Part shown: in pieces, positions 18,586 through 26,482 of the stretch | How positions within the stretch are numbered: the first letter of the stretch is position 1 | How the letters are laid out: every line of letters starts with the position of its first letter | Source of the DNA: Burkholderia sp. | Lineage (GTDB): Bacteria > Pseudomonadota > Gammaproteobacteria > Burkholderiales > Burkholderiaceae | Assembly (NCBI GenBank): GCA_031253835.1 | Contig: JAIRVP010000002.1 | Coordinates: 1 to 64,000 of the forward strand | Length of the DNA stretch: 64,000 bases | Reading direction: 5' to 3' | Notes under the pieces: generated by a model | Told to the model about the DNA's origin: nothing | Databases searched by the model: none | Seen by the model: only the letters and a program-made list of their open reading frames with translations | Made by a program: the position numbers and the translations under genes

Positions 18586-18690
18586 CGAGCGGCACGCGTC
18601 GCGTGCAGCTCCCCGCTTCTCCTCCCTGAGCGGGTGCCTGTCGTTTTTCGATTAGGCTGTTTGACCCGCCGTTCAACGGCGGGTTTTTTT
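18586..18690 (+). ncRNA. probable small regulatory RNA between hemB and engB
   Basis: About 105 bases, facing engB. Four hairpins read in order: GCACG/CGTGC (18592-18606); CCCGCT/AGCGGG (18612-18634) whose 11-base loop is TCTCCTCCCTG; GCCT-TCG/CGA-AGGC (18636-18657) with a T5 loop; and a strong terminator ACCCGCCGTT/AACGGCGGGT (18664-18684) ending in seven T. The C/U-rich loop is complementary to Shine-Dalgarno sequences, a layout common in trans-acting small RNAs. Spot 42 in E. coli and ErsA in Pseudomonas also lie next to engB and face it. No protein frame of note is present. Start is inferred from the -10 at 18574. Confidence 0.7.
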
Positions 18691-18756
18691 ATGAGCCGGC
18701 CGAATCCGCAGGCGCCGTCAGGTGCGCGCCGCCGATCCCGGCCGCGCGTTGCCCGA

Positions 18757-19416
18757 TCATTGTGCTACAGGCTCGCTTTTTTCGTCGGCGACCGACGGCC
18801 GCAGCCAGCTCTCGATCAGCTCGTGTGCCTCGTCGAGCCCCGTGCGCTTCAGCGCGGAGAACAGCTGGACCGTCAGCTTGCCCTGGACGCCCTGGTCGCG
18901 ATACGCATCGAGCCCCTTTTGCGTGGTCCGCAGCGCATTGATGCTTTCCTGGCGCGTCAATTTGTCGCACTTGGTCAGCAGCGTGTGGATCGGCTTGCCG
19001 GTCGGCGTGAACCACTCGATCATGCGGCGATCGAGGTCGGTCAGCGGACGGCGCGAATCCATCATCAGGATCAGGCCGCAGAGCTGCGAGCGCGTCGCGA
19101 GGTAGGACGACAGCAGCATCTCCCAGTGCGCCTTGGCGGCGCCGGGCACTTCCGCGTAGCCGTAGCCGGGCAGGTCGACGAGGTTCGCGACGGGCTCGGC
19201 GGCCGGGCCGACGGAGAAGTAGTTGATATGCTGCGTGCGGCCGGGCGTCTTCGACGCGAAGGCCAGCCGCTTCTGGTTGCACAGCACGTTGATCGCCGTC
19301 GACTTGCCGGCATTCGAGCGGCCCGCGAACGCGATTTCCGGCTGGACCGTCGGCGGCAGGTCGCGCAGATGGTTGACGGTCGTGTAGAAGCGGGCTTGAT
19401 GGAGCAAAAAGGCCAT
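18757..19416 (-). CDS. engB: ribosome biogenesis GTP-binding protein EngB (YsxC/YihA)
   Basis: 219 residues with all G motifs: P-loop GRSNAGKS at residues 32-39, the switch I Thr in KTPGRTQ, DLPGYG, TKCDK and a late SA motif. The family is a GTPase needed for 50S maturation in the cytoplasm. It lies on the opposite strand from the small RNA, whose terminator ends 66 bases beyond the engB stop, so engB read-through would be antisense to it. Confidence 0.96.
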   Translation of the reverse strand: MAFLLHQARFYTTVNHLRDLPPTVQPEIAFAGRSNAGKSTAINVLCNQKRLAFASKTPGRTQHINYFSVGPAAEPVANLVDLPGYGYAEVPGAAKAHWEMLLSSYLATRSQLCGLILMMDSRRPLTDLDRRMIEWFTPTGKPIHTLLTKCDKLTRQESINALRTTQKGLDAYRDQGVQGKLTVQLFSALKRTGLDEAHELIESWLRPSVADEKSEPVAQ

Positions 19417-19494
19417 GGGAACCGGAAGGACGGGCGGCGCGAGCCGCTTGGTGGAGGCGGGGTAGCCCCGATAGGCGCGGGAGCTTTCAACACG

Positions 19495-19508
19495 ATATTG
19501 TACAATAT
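19495..19508. promoter_or_regulatory. perfect 14-bp palindrome between engB and cytochrome c4
   Basis: ATATTGTACAATAT is identical on both strands and contains TACAAT in each direction, usable as a -10 for both divergent genes. It lies 79 bases before engB and 123 before the cytochrome gene. No good -35 was found on either side, so an operator is as likely as a pair of -10 elements. Confidence 0.45.
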
Positions 19509-19630
19509 GGCGGTTTTACCGAAGGCCACCGGGCGCCTGCCTCGCGCTTTTATGTGGCTTCTGCGGTAGACTGGTCGCCGTCGTTTTTTGCAGAACCTCA
19601 AATTCCCACAAGACGAAACAGGGTGTGCGA

Positions 19631-20284
19631 ATGAATCGACTGTGCAAGTCTCTGATGGTGCTTCAGGTTGCAGCAGGGTTCGTAGGTTTCGTAGCGGAGG
19701 CAAACGCGGCGGATGCGGCAAAGCCGGATCTCGACCGCGGCAAGGCGATTGCCGGGCAAGTCTGCGCGTCGTGTCACGGCGCCGACGGCAATAGTGCGTC
19801 GGGCAGTTTCCCGAAGCTTGCCGGCCAGCATCCCGAATATCTGGTCAAGCAGTTGAACGACTTCAAGGCGCAGCCGGGCGCGAAGGGGCCGGTGCGTAAC
19901 AACGCGGTGATGGTCGGATTCGCGAGCGCGTTGAGCGCGGACGACATGCGCAACGTCGCCGCGTACTACGGGTCGCAGACGACGAAGCTCGGTACCGCAC
20001 GCGATGCGGCGACCGTGCCGGTCGGCCAGAAGATCTATCGCGGCGGCATCGCGGAGAAGGGCGTACCTGCCTGCGCGAGTTGCCACGGGCCGACGGGGCA
20101 GGGGATGCCGATCCAGTATCCGCGTCTGTCGGGGCAGTGGGCCGATTACACGGTCGCGCAGTTGACCGCGTTCCAGCAGGGTGCCGGCGCGCGCAACAAC
20201 AACGAGGCGATGCATCAGATCGCCACGCGCCTGTCGGACAACGAGATCAAGGCCGTCGCGGATTACATCGCGGGCCTGCGTTGA
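19631..20284 (+). CDS. dihaem cytochrome c4
   Basis: 217 residues. A signal peptide (cleaved near ANA, residue 26) precedes two similar haem domains, each with Cys-Ala-Ser-Cys-His: C45-H49 and C148-H152. Met ligands are likely in AVMVGFAS and in EAMHQI. Class c4 proteins carry electrons to terminal oxidases in the periplasm. ATG 19631 was chosen because AGGG lies 7 bases upstream; GTG 19625 is possible. The haem-attachment machinery (resB, ccsB) is just downstream. Confidence 0.93.
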   Translation: MNRLCKSLMVLQVAAGFVGFVAEANAADAAKPDLDRGKAIAGQVCASCHGADGNSASGSFPKLAGQHPEYLVKQLNDFKAQPGAKGPVRNNAVMVGFASALSADDMRNVAAYYGSQTTKLGTARDAATVPVGQKIYRGGIAEKGVPACASCHGPTGQGMPIQYPRLSGQWADYTVAQLTAFQQGAGARNNNEAMHQIATRLSDNEIKAVADYIAGLR

Positions 20285-20342
20285 CCGGCCGGTCGCGAAT
20301 GGAATGACCGGTCGCCCGAAGGGCGGCCGGAGTCAGAACAAG

Positions 20343-20387
20343 AAAAGGGTGGGGCGCCGCGCCAGTGCGGCCGCCTTGCCCTTTTTT
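20343..20387 (+). terminator. terminator between cytochrome c4 and resB
   Basis: AAAAGGG (20343-20349) pairs with CCC plus T (20379-20387), with a GC-rich inner stem (GGCGCCGC with GCGGCCGCC), and ends in six T. resB starts 20 bases later, so termination may be partial. Confidence 0.7.
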
Positions 20388-20406
20388 GTTGTCAGTCGGA
20401 GTTTGA

Positions 20407-22623
20407 ATGAGCGTTACCACGTCGGGGTTGCAGTCGAAGTCGGGTCAGGGTGCGTCGAAGCGCGCGGTCGAGCTGCTGAGCTCGATGCGCTTCGCGATCG
20501 CGCTGCTGGTGGTGCTGTCGATCGCGAGCATCATCGGTACGGTCCTGACCCAGGACGATCCGTATCCGAACTACGTGAACCAGTTCGGGCCGTTCTGGGC
20601 GGACATCTTCCGCTCGCTCGGCCTGTACAACGTGTACAGCGCGTGGTGGTTCATGCTGATCCTGATCTTCCTCGTCGTGTCGATCTCGCTGTGCGTGATC
20701 CGCAACGCGCCGAAGATGCTCGCCGATGCGAAGAGCTGGAAGGACAAGGTCCGCGAAGGCAGCCTGCGCGCGTTCCACCACAAGGCCGAGTACTCGGCTT
20801 CCGGCACGCGTGCGACCGTCGCGGCGACGCTCGCCACGTTCGTCACCAAGGCCGGCTACAAGCACGTCGTGCGTGAATCCGACGGCGCAACGCTGATCTC
20901 CGCGAAGCGCGGCGCGATGACCAAGTGGGGCTACATCTCCGCGCACCTCGCGATCGTCGTGATCTGTATCGGCGGCCTGCTCGACAGCAACCTGCCGATC
21001 AAATTCCAGATGTGGATGTTCGGCAAGAGCCCGGTCAACACGAGCGCGACGATCAGCGAGATCTCGCCCGACCATCGTCTGTCCGCGTCGAATCCGACGT
21101 TCCGCGGCTACGCGTGGGTGCCCGAGGGCCAGTTCGTGTCGACCGCGATCCTGAACCAGCCGAGCGGCTCGCTGATCCAGGACCTGCCGTTCTCGATCCA
21201 GCTGAACAAGTTCATCGTCGACTACTACACGACGGGCATGCCGAAGCTGTTCGCGAGCGACATCGTCGTGATCGATCGCGAGACCGGCCAGAAGATCCCG
21301 GCGCGCGTCGAGGTCAACAAGCCGTTCACGTACAAGGGCGTGTCGATCTACCAGTCGAGCTTCCAGGACGGCGGCTCGCAGATGCAGATGACGGCCTACC
21401 CGATGACGGGCGGCAATGCGGCGACCGTCCCCGTGAAGGGCACGATCGGCAGTTCGGCGCCGCTGCAGGTGCCGGGCGCCGACGGCGACACGATCGAGTT
21501 CTCCGATTTCCGCGCGATCAACGTCGAGAACATGGCCGACGCGAACGGCAAGCCGGACGTGCGCGGCGTCGCGACGACGAGCTCGCTGAAGGAAGTGTTC
21601 GACGAGCGGCTCGGCTCGGGCGCGAAGACGTCGAAGCCGACGCAGCTCCACAACATCGGCCCGTCGGTGCAGTACAAGATCCGCGGCAAGGACGGCCAGG
21701 CGCGCGAATTCAACAACTACATGCTGCCCGTCGACATGAACGGCGAGCGCGTGTTCCTCGCCGGCGTGCGCGCGAGCCCGAACGATCCGTTCCGCTACAT
21801 GCGGATCCCGGCCGACAGCCAGGATTCGATCGGCGAATGGATGCGCCTGCGCGCCGCGCTGGAGGATCCGGCCGTCCGTGCGGAAGCCGCCGCGCGCTTC
21901 GCGCAGCGTTCGCTGCCGGGCACCGACGCGTCGCTGCGCGGCCGCCTGCAGGACAGCGCCTCGAAGGTACTGACCCTGTTTGCCGCGAGCGACGACAGCG
22001 TCGGCCGCGGCGCCGACGGCCAGCCTGTCGGCGGCTTCCAGGCGGTGGCGACGTTCATCGACCGTTCGGTGCCGAAGGCCGAGCAGGAGAAGGCGGCGAG
22101 CCTGCTGCTGCGCATGCTCGAAGGCTCGATGTGGGAGGTCTGGCAGATCGCGCGCGAGCGCGCGGGCGAGCCGGCCGCCCAGCAGGGCACCGAGACGGTC
22201 CGCTTCGTGCAGAACGCGATCAATGCGCTATCCGACAGCTTTTTGTATGGATCGCCGGTCTATTTGCAGCTTGACTCATTCAAGCAGGTGCAAGCTTCGG
22301 TATTTCAGTTGACGCGCGCACCCGGCAAGAATCTGGTGTATCTTGGCAGCCTGCTGCTGGTCGCCGGCATCTTCTCGATGTTCTACGTGCGCGAGCGGCG
22401 CCTCTGGTTCTGGCTGAAGGACGCCGGTTCGGGCGTCGATGTGGTGATGGCAATGTCCACGGCCCGCAAGACCTTCGATTTCGAGAAAGAATTCGTGCAG
22501 ACGCGCGACGCGGCCGGCGTCGCCTTGCGCGCCGCACCTCGCGACGCCGCGCCCACCGGCACGGCTTCGACGGCCCGCCCGCCTGCCGGCAGCGGTTCCG
22601 ATTCCGAGAATTCCACCCGGTAA
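20407..22623 (+). CDS. resB: cytochrome c biogenesis protein ResB (system II)
   Basis: 738 residues. Two membrane helices lie near residues 25-48 and 78-98 (MRFAIALLVVLSIASIIGTV and WWFMLILIFLVVSISLCVI), a third near 165, then a very large periplasmic domain and a last helix near residues 640-660. The pattern is that of ResB/Ccs1, which with CcsA/CcsB moves haem across the membrane and attaches it to apocytochromes. It starts 122 bases after cytochrome c4 and leads directly into ccsB. Confidence 0.94.
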   Translation: MSVTTSGLQSKSGQGASKRAVELLSSMRFAIALLVVLSIASIIGTVLTQDDPYPNYVNQFGPFWADIFRSLGLYNVYSAWWFMLILIFLVVSISLCVIRNAPKMLADAKSWKDKVREGSLRAFHHKAEYSASGTRATVAATLATFVTKAGYKHVVRESDGATLISAKRGAMTKWGYISAHLAIVVICIGGLLDSNLPIKFQMWMFGKSPVNTSATISEISPDHRLSASNPTFRGYAWVPEGQFVSTAILNQPSGSLIQDLPFSIQLNKFIVDYYTTGMPKLFASDIVVIDRETGQKIPARVEVNKPFTYKGVSIYQSSFQDGGSQMQMTAYPMTGGNAATVPVKGTIGSSAPLQVPGADGDTIEFSDFRAINVENMADANGKPDVRGVATTSSLKEVFDERLGSGAKTSKPTQLHNIGPSVQYKIRGKDGQAREFNNYMLPVDMNGERVFLAGVRASPNDPFRYMRIPADSQDSIGEWMRLRAALEDPAVRAEAAARFAQRSLPGTDASLRGRLQDSASKVLTLFAASDDSVGRGADGQPVGGFQAVATFIDRSVPKAEQEKAASLLLRMLEGSMWEVWQIARERAGEPAAQQGTETVRFVQNAINALSDSFLYGSPVYLQLDSFKQVQASVFQLTRAPGKNLVYLGSLLLVAGIFSMFYVRERRLWFWLKDAGSGVDVVMAMSTARKTFDFEKEFVQTRDAAGVALRAAPRDAAPTGTASTARPPAGSGSDSENSTR

Positions 22624-22627
22624 CATC

Positions 22628-23818
22628 ATGGATCTCACGCAAGTTTCCTCCTCCCGTGCGGCGTCGGCCCAGGCGCCGGTTTCGTCGCCGCTGTTCGACG
22701 AACGTCCTTTCCTCGCGCGCCTGTCGCTGTTCGACTGGCTGTTCGCACTGGCGCTCGTGGCAGGCGCGGGCTATGCGCTCGTGCACTACAACGCGCACAT
22801 GGATTACTACGACAAGGCGGTGATGGTCGGCACCGTGCCGGCGCTGATCGCACTCGGCTGGCGCTGGAAGCCCGCGCGGCTGATGATGGCGTCGATCGCC
22901 GTACTGTCGCTGCTGTCGATCCAGATCTACCAGGGCGATCTCGCGCGCGCCGATTCGGCGTTCTTCCTCAAGTACTTCCTGTCGAGCCAGTCGGCGATCC
23001 TGTGGATGAGCGCGCTGTTCGTGCTCGCGACGATCTTCTACTGGATCGGCCTGCTCGCACGTTCGGAAACGGGCGCGGCGATCGGCCAGAAGCTCACGTG
23101 GGTCGCCGTGCTGATGGGCTTCACGGGGCTGATGGTGCGCTGGTACGAGTCCTACCTGATCGGCGCGGACGTCGGCCATATCCCCGTGTCGAACCTCTAT
23201 GAAGTGTTCGTCCTGTTCAGCCTGATCACCGCCCTGCTGTATCTGTATTACGAAGGCCACTACGGCACGCGTTCGCTCGGCGCGTTCGTGCTGCTGGTCA
23301 TCAGCGCTGCAGTCGGCTTCCTGATGTGGTACTCGGTCGCGCGCGACGCGCAGCAGATCCAGCCGCTCGTGCCGGCGCTGCAGAGCTGGTGGATGAAGAT
23401 CCACGTGCCGGCGAACTTCATCGGCTACGGCAGCTTCGCGCTGTCGGCGATGGTGTCGGTCGCGTACCTGATGAAGGAGCGCGGCGTGCTCGCCGATCGC
23501 CTGCCGACGCTCGAAGTGCTCGACGACGTGATGTACAAGTCGATCGCGGTCGGTTTCGCGTTCTTCACGATCGCGACGATCCTCGGCGCGCTGTGGGCCG
23601 CCGAGGCATGGGGCGGCTACTGGAGCTGGGACCCGAAGGAAACCTGGGCGCTGATCGTGTGGCTGAACTACGCGGCGTGGCTGCACATGCGGCTGATGAA
23701 GGGCCTGCGCGGCGCGGTCGCCGCCTGGTGGGCGCTCACGGGCCTGCTGGTCACGACGTTCGCGTTCCTCGGCGTCAACATGTTCCTGTCGGGGCTGCAC
23801 AGCTACGGCAAGCTGTAA
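22628..23818 (+). CDS. ccsB: cytochrome c biogenesis protein CcsB/CcsA (ResC), haem handler
   Basis: 396 residues with about eight membrane helices. The WWD haem-binding motif is clear: WGGYWSWDPKETWALIVW near residue 330, with flanking His residues in KIHVPANF and LHMRLMKG. It is the partner of ResB; together they form system II cytochrome c synthetase. Starts four bases after resB. Naming of CcsA and CcsB differs between species. Confidence 0.94.
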   Translation: MDLTQVSSSRAASAQAPVSSPLFDERPFLARLSLFDWLFALALVAGAGYALVHYNAHMDYYDKAVMVGTVPALIALGWRWKPARLMMASIAVLSLLSIQIYQGDLARADSAFFLKYFLSSQSAILWMSALFVLATIFYWIGLLARSETGAAIGQKLTWVAVLMGFTGLMVRWYESYLIGADVGHIPVSNLYEVFVLFSLITALLYLYYEGHYGTRSLGAFVLLVISAAVGFLMWYSVARDAQQIQPLVPALQSWWMKIHVPANFIGYGSFALSAMVSVAYLMKERGVLADRLPTLEVLDDVMYKSIAVGFAFFTIATILGALWAAEAWGGYWSWDPKETWALIVWLNYAAWLHMRLMKGLRGAVAAWWALTGLLVTTFAFLGVNMFLSGLHSYGKL

Positions 23819-23844
23819 GATTTCCGCCGCTCGTCCGACTATCG

Positions 23845-23881
23845 AACCGCCGGTGCACTGCGTGCCCGGCGGTTTTGTTTT
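23845..23881 (+). terminator. terminator after ccsB
   Basis: AACCGCCGG (23845-23853) and CCGGCGGTT (23866-23874) pair perfectly, and GCAC with GTGC can extend the stem within the loop. TTTTGTTTTG follows. It closes the cytochrome c assembly operon before msrP. Confidence 0.85.
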
Positions 23882-23977
23882 GTAACGGGCGGGCGAACCG
23901 GGCGTCGAACGGCGCAGGACGGGCCGGGTCGAACGCTCATGAAGCATGCGCGCCGCGCATGCAGGAGGAGCTGCACG

Positions 23978-24973
23978 ATGTGGATCAAACGGCCTTTGCG
24001 GAACGTACTGACCGGCGGTGATATCTCGCCGAGCGAGATCACGCCGCGCGCGGTATTCGAGAACCGGCGGCGCGTATTGCAGGCGGCCGGCCTCGCGGCG
24101 GCGGGTGGCCTGTTCGGCACCAGCAGCGCGGCCTTCGCCGCGTATGCGTCGCCCGACGCGCGGGCGGCGAAGCTCGTGGCAAAAACGAACCCGAAGTTCG
24201 TCGCGGCCGACAAGGTGACGCCATTCAAGGACATCACGTCCTACAACAACTTCTACGAATTCGGCACCGACAAGAGCGATCCGGCGCAGAACGCCGGCAC
24301 GCTGCGGCCGCGCCCGTGGCGCGTGAGCGTCGAAGGCGAGGTGCAGCACCCGAAAGTGTTCGATCTCGACGAACTGCTGAAGCTCGCGCCGCTCGAGGAG
24401 CGCGTGTACCGGCTGCGCTGCGTCGAAGGGTGGTCGATGGTGATCCCGTGGATCGGCGTGCCGCTGTCCGAGCTGATCAAGCGCGTGCAGCCGACCGGCA
24501 ACGCGAAATACGTGCAGTTCGTCACGCTCGCCGATCCGTCGCAGATGCCGGGCCTGTCGACGCCCGTGCTCGACTGGCCGTATTCGGAAGGGCTGCGGAT
24601 GGACGAGGCGATGAACCCGCTGACGCTGCTGACGATGGGTGTCTACGGGCAGGTGCTGCCGAACCAGAACGGCGCGCCGGTGCGGATCATCGTGCCGTGG
24701 AAGTACGGCTTCAAGAGCGCGAAGTCGCTCGTGAAGATCCGCTTCGTCGACAAGCAGCCGAAGACGAGCTGGAACACCTATGCGTCGAACGAGTACGGCT
24801 TTTATTCGAACGTGAACCCGAGCGTCGATCATCCGCGCTGGAGCCAGGCGACCGAGCGGCGCATCGGCGAGGATGGCTTCTTCACGCCGAAGCGCAAGAC
24901 GCTGATGTTCAACGGCTACGGCGATCTTGTCGCGTCGATGTATCAGGGCATGGACCTGAAGAAGAACTTCTGA
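23978..24973 (+). CDS. msrP: methionine sulfoxide reductase catalytic subunit MsrP (YedY)
   Basis: 331 residues from ATG 23978, set by AGGAGGAG 7 bases upstream; an earlier ATG at 23939 has no such site. A Tat signal is present: RRR at residues 30-32 then [15 protein letters not shown]. Cys148 in [15 protein letters not shown] is the molybdenum ligand. MsrP repairs oxidised Met in periplasmic proteins and receives electrons from MsrQ, encoded next. Confidence 0.95.
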   Translation: MWIKRPLRNVLTGGDISPSEITPRAVFENRRRVLQAAGLAAAGGLFGTSSAAFAAYASPDARAAKLVAKTNPKFVAADKVTPFKDITSYNNFYEFGTDKSDPAQNAGTLRPRPWRVSVEGEVQHPKVFDLDELLKLAPLEERVYRLRCVEGWSMVIPWIGVPLSELIKRVQPTGNAKYVQFVTLADPSQMPGLSTPVLDWPYSEGLRMDEAMNPLTLLTMGVYGQVLPNQNGAPVRIIVPWKYGFKSAKSLVKIRFVDKQPKTSWNTYASNEYGFYSNVNPSVDHPRWSQATERRIGEDGFFTPKRKTLMFNGYGDLVASMYQGMDLKKNF

Positions 24974-24993
24974 GCGCGACAGTGAGAAACGAC

Positions 24994-25680
24994 ATGCCTC
25001 CTTCGACGCTCACGCCCGCGCGCGCCGCGGGCGCCGGACCGGCCGCACGCACGGCGCGGGCCGGTGCAGTCCGTCCCGCCGCGCCGCGCTGGCTCGTGCC
25101 GGCCAAGGGGCTGGTGTTCGCGGCCGGCCTCTATCCGCTTGCGCGTCTCGTGCTGTTCGGGCTGACCGACCGGCTCGGCGCGAATCCGATCGAATTCATC
25201 ACGCGTTCGACCGGCCTCTGGACGCTCGTCCTGTTGTGCATCACGCTCGCCGTCACGCCGCTGCGGCGCATGACGGGGTTCGCCGCGCTGCTGCGTTTTC
25301 GCCGGATGATCGGGCTGTTCGCGTTCTTCTACGCGACGCTGCACTTCACGACCTACCTGTGGTTCGACAAGTGGTTCGACGTCGTCGCGATCCTGAAGGA
25401 CGTCGGCAAGCGCCCGTTCATCACGGTCGGTTTCGCGGCGTTCGTGCTGCTGATTCCGCTCGCCGCGACGTCGACGCGCGCGATGGTGCGCCGGCTCGGC
25501 CGTCACTGGGCGACGCTGCATCGCGCGATCTACGCGATCGCGCTGTTCGGCGTGCTGCACTTCTGGTGGATGCGGGCCGGCAAGCACAATCTCGCGCAGC
25601 CGAAGCTGTACGCAACGATCGTCGCCGTGCTGCTCGGCTGGCGGCTGATTGCGTGGGGATGGCGGCGCGTGCGCGCGTGA
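24994..25680 (+). CDS. msrQ: MsrQ (YedZ), haem membrane subunit of the MsrPQ system
   Basis: 228 residues, six membrane helices, with His residues in FYATLHFTTYLWF, HWATLHRAIY and VLHFWWMRAGKH that match the haem ligands of the family. A Pro/Ala-rich N-terminal stretch of about 30 residues precedes the first helix. It passes quinone electrons to MsrP. Start 24994 is chosen; GTG 24982 is an alternative. Confidence 0.93.
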   Translation: MPPSTLTPARAAGAGPAARTARAGAVRPAAPRWLVPAKGLVFAAGLYPLARLVLFGLTDRLGANPIEFITRSTGLWTLVLLCITLAVTPLRRMTGFAALLRFRRMIGLFAFFYATLHFTTYLWFDKWFDVVAILKDVGKRPFITVGFAAFVLLIPLAATSTRAMVRRLGRHWATLHRAIYAIALFGVLHFWWMRAGKHNLAQPKLYATIVAVLLGWRLIAWGWRRVRA

Positions 25681-25699
25681 CGGCGCAGCCCGGAAAAAC

Positions 25700-25731
25700 A
25701 CAAGGCGATGACCGTGAAGTCATCGCCTTGT
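25700..25731. terminator. two-way terminator between msrQ and lptM
   Basis: ACAAGGCGATGAC (25700-25712) and GTCATCGCCTTGT (25719-25731) pair perfectly over 13 bases. The upstream AAAAAC gives a U run for the minus-strand lptM transcript; the plus strand has only a short T run. Confidence 0.8.
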
Positions 25732-25761
25732 TTCGCCAGCCGCGCGAGCGGCGTTGCGCCG

Positions 25762-26037
25762 TTACTTCGCGGCCGGGCTCGATGCCGGGGCGGGCACGGC
25801 CGATGCGCCGCTCGACAGCTCGGGCGACAGCATCAACGGCGAGCCCGACGTGTCGGGTGTATCTTCGGACGACGCGTTTTCATCGGTCGGCTTCACGTCC
25901 GACGGCGGCGTATCCTGCTGCTGGAGCGGCTTGGGCATCGGAGGCACGGTGGGCAGATAGAGCGCGCCGCTTTGACCGCAGCCGGCAAGAATCGCCAAAG
26001 CCGCTACAATCGCGCTCATCCGGAAAACGACTCGCAT
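25762..26037 (-). CDS. lptM: LptM-like small lipoprotein (YifL family)
   Basis: 91 residues from ATG at 26037. Lipobox LAGC with Cys20, then GQSGALYLP, the conserved LptM motif that mimics LPS in the LptD barrel. The rest is a Pro/Ser-rich tail with no fold visible. LptM helps oxidative maturation of the LptDE translocon in E. coli. In many gamma-proteobacteria lptM heads lptM-lysA-dapF; here nothing follows it but a terminator. Divergent from cyaY by 36 bases. Confidence 0.85.
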   Translation of the reverse strand: MRVVFRMSAIVAALAILAGCGQSGALYLPTVPPMPKPLQQQDTPPSDVKPTDENASSEDTPDTSGSPLMLSPELSSGASAVPAPASSPAAK

Positions 26038-26049
26038 GATCGTCCCTGA

Positions 26050-26400
<351 letters not shown>

Positions 26401-26438
26401 CGCGCCGGGGCGCCGGACCCCGAGCGTCGCAGCCAAAG

Positions 26439-26464
26439 AAAAAGCGCCCCGCGGGGCGCTTTTT
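26439..26464. terminator. two-way terminator between cyaY and mrcA
   Basis: AAAAAGCGCCCC and GGGGCGCTTTTT form a 12-bp perfect stem with a GC loop, with A and T runs on the two sides, serving both converging genes. Confidence 0.88.
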
Positions 26465-26482
26465 TCATGTCCGGGCCGGGTG

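Noticed and set aside
24316-24993. Long frame leading into msrQ
   Set aside because: The upstream part is a shadow of msrP rich in Arg and Ala; the msrQ protein proper starts at 24994.
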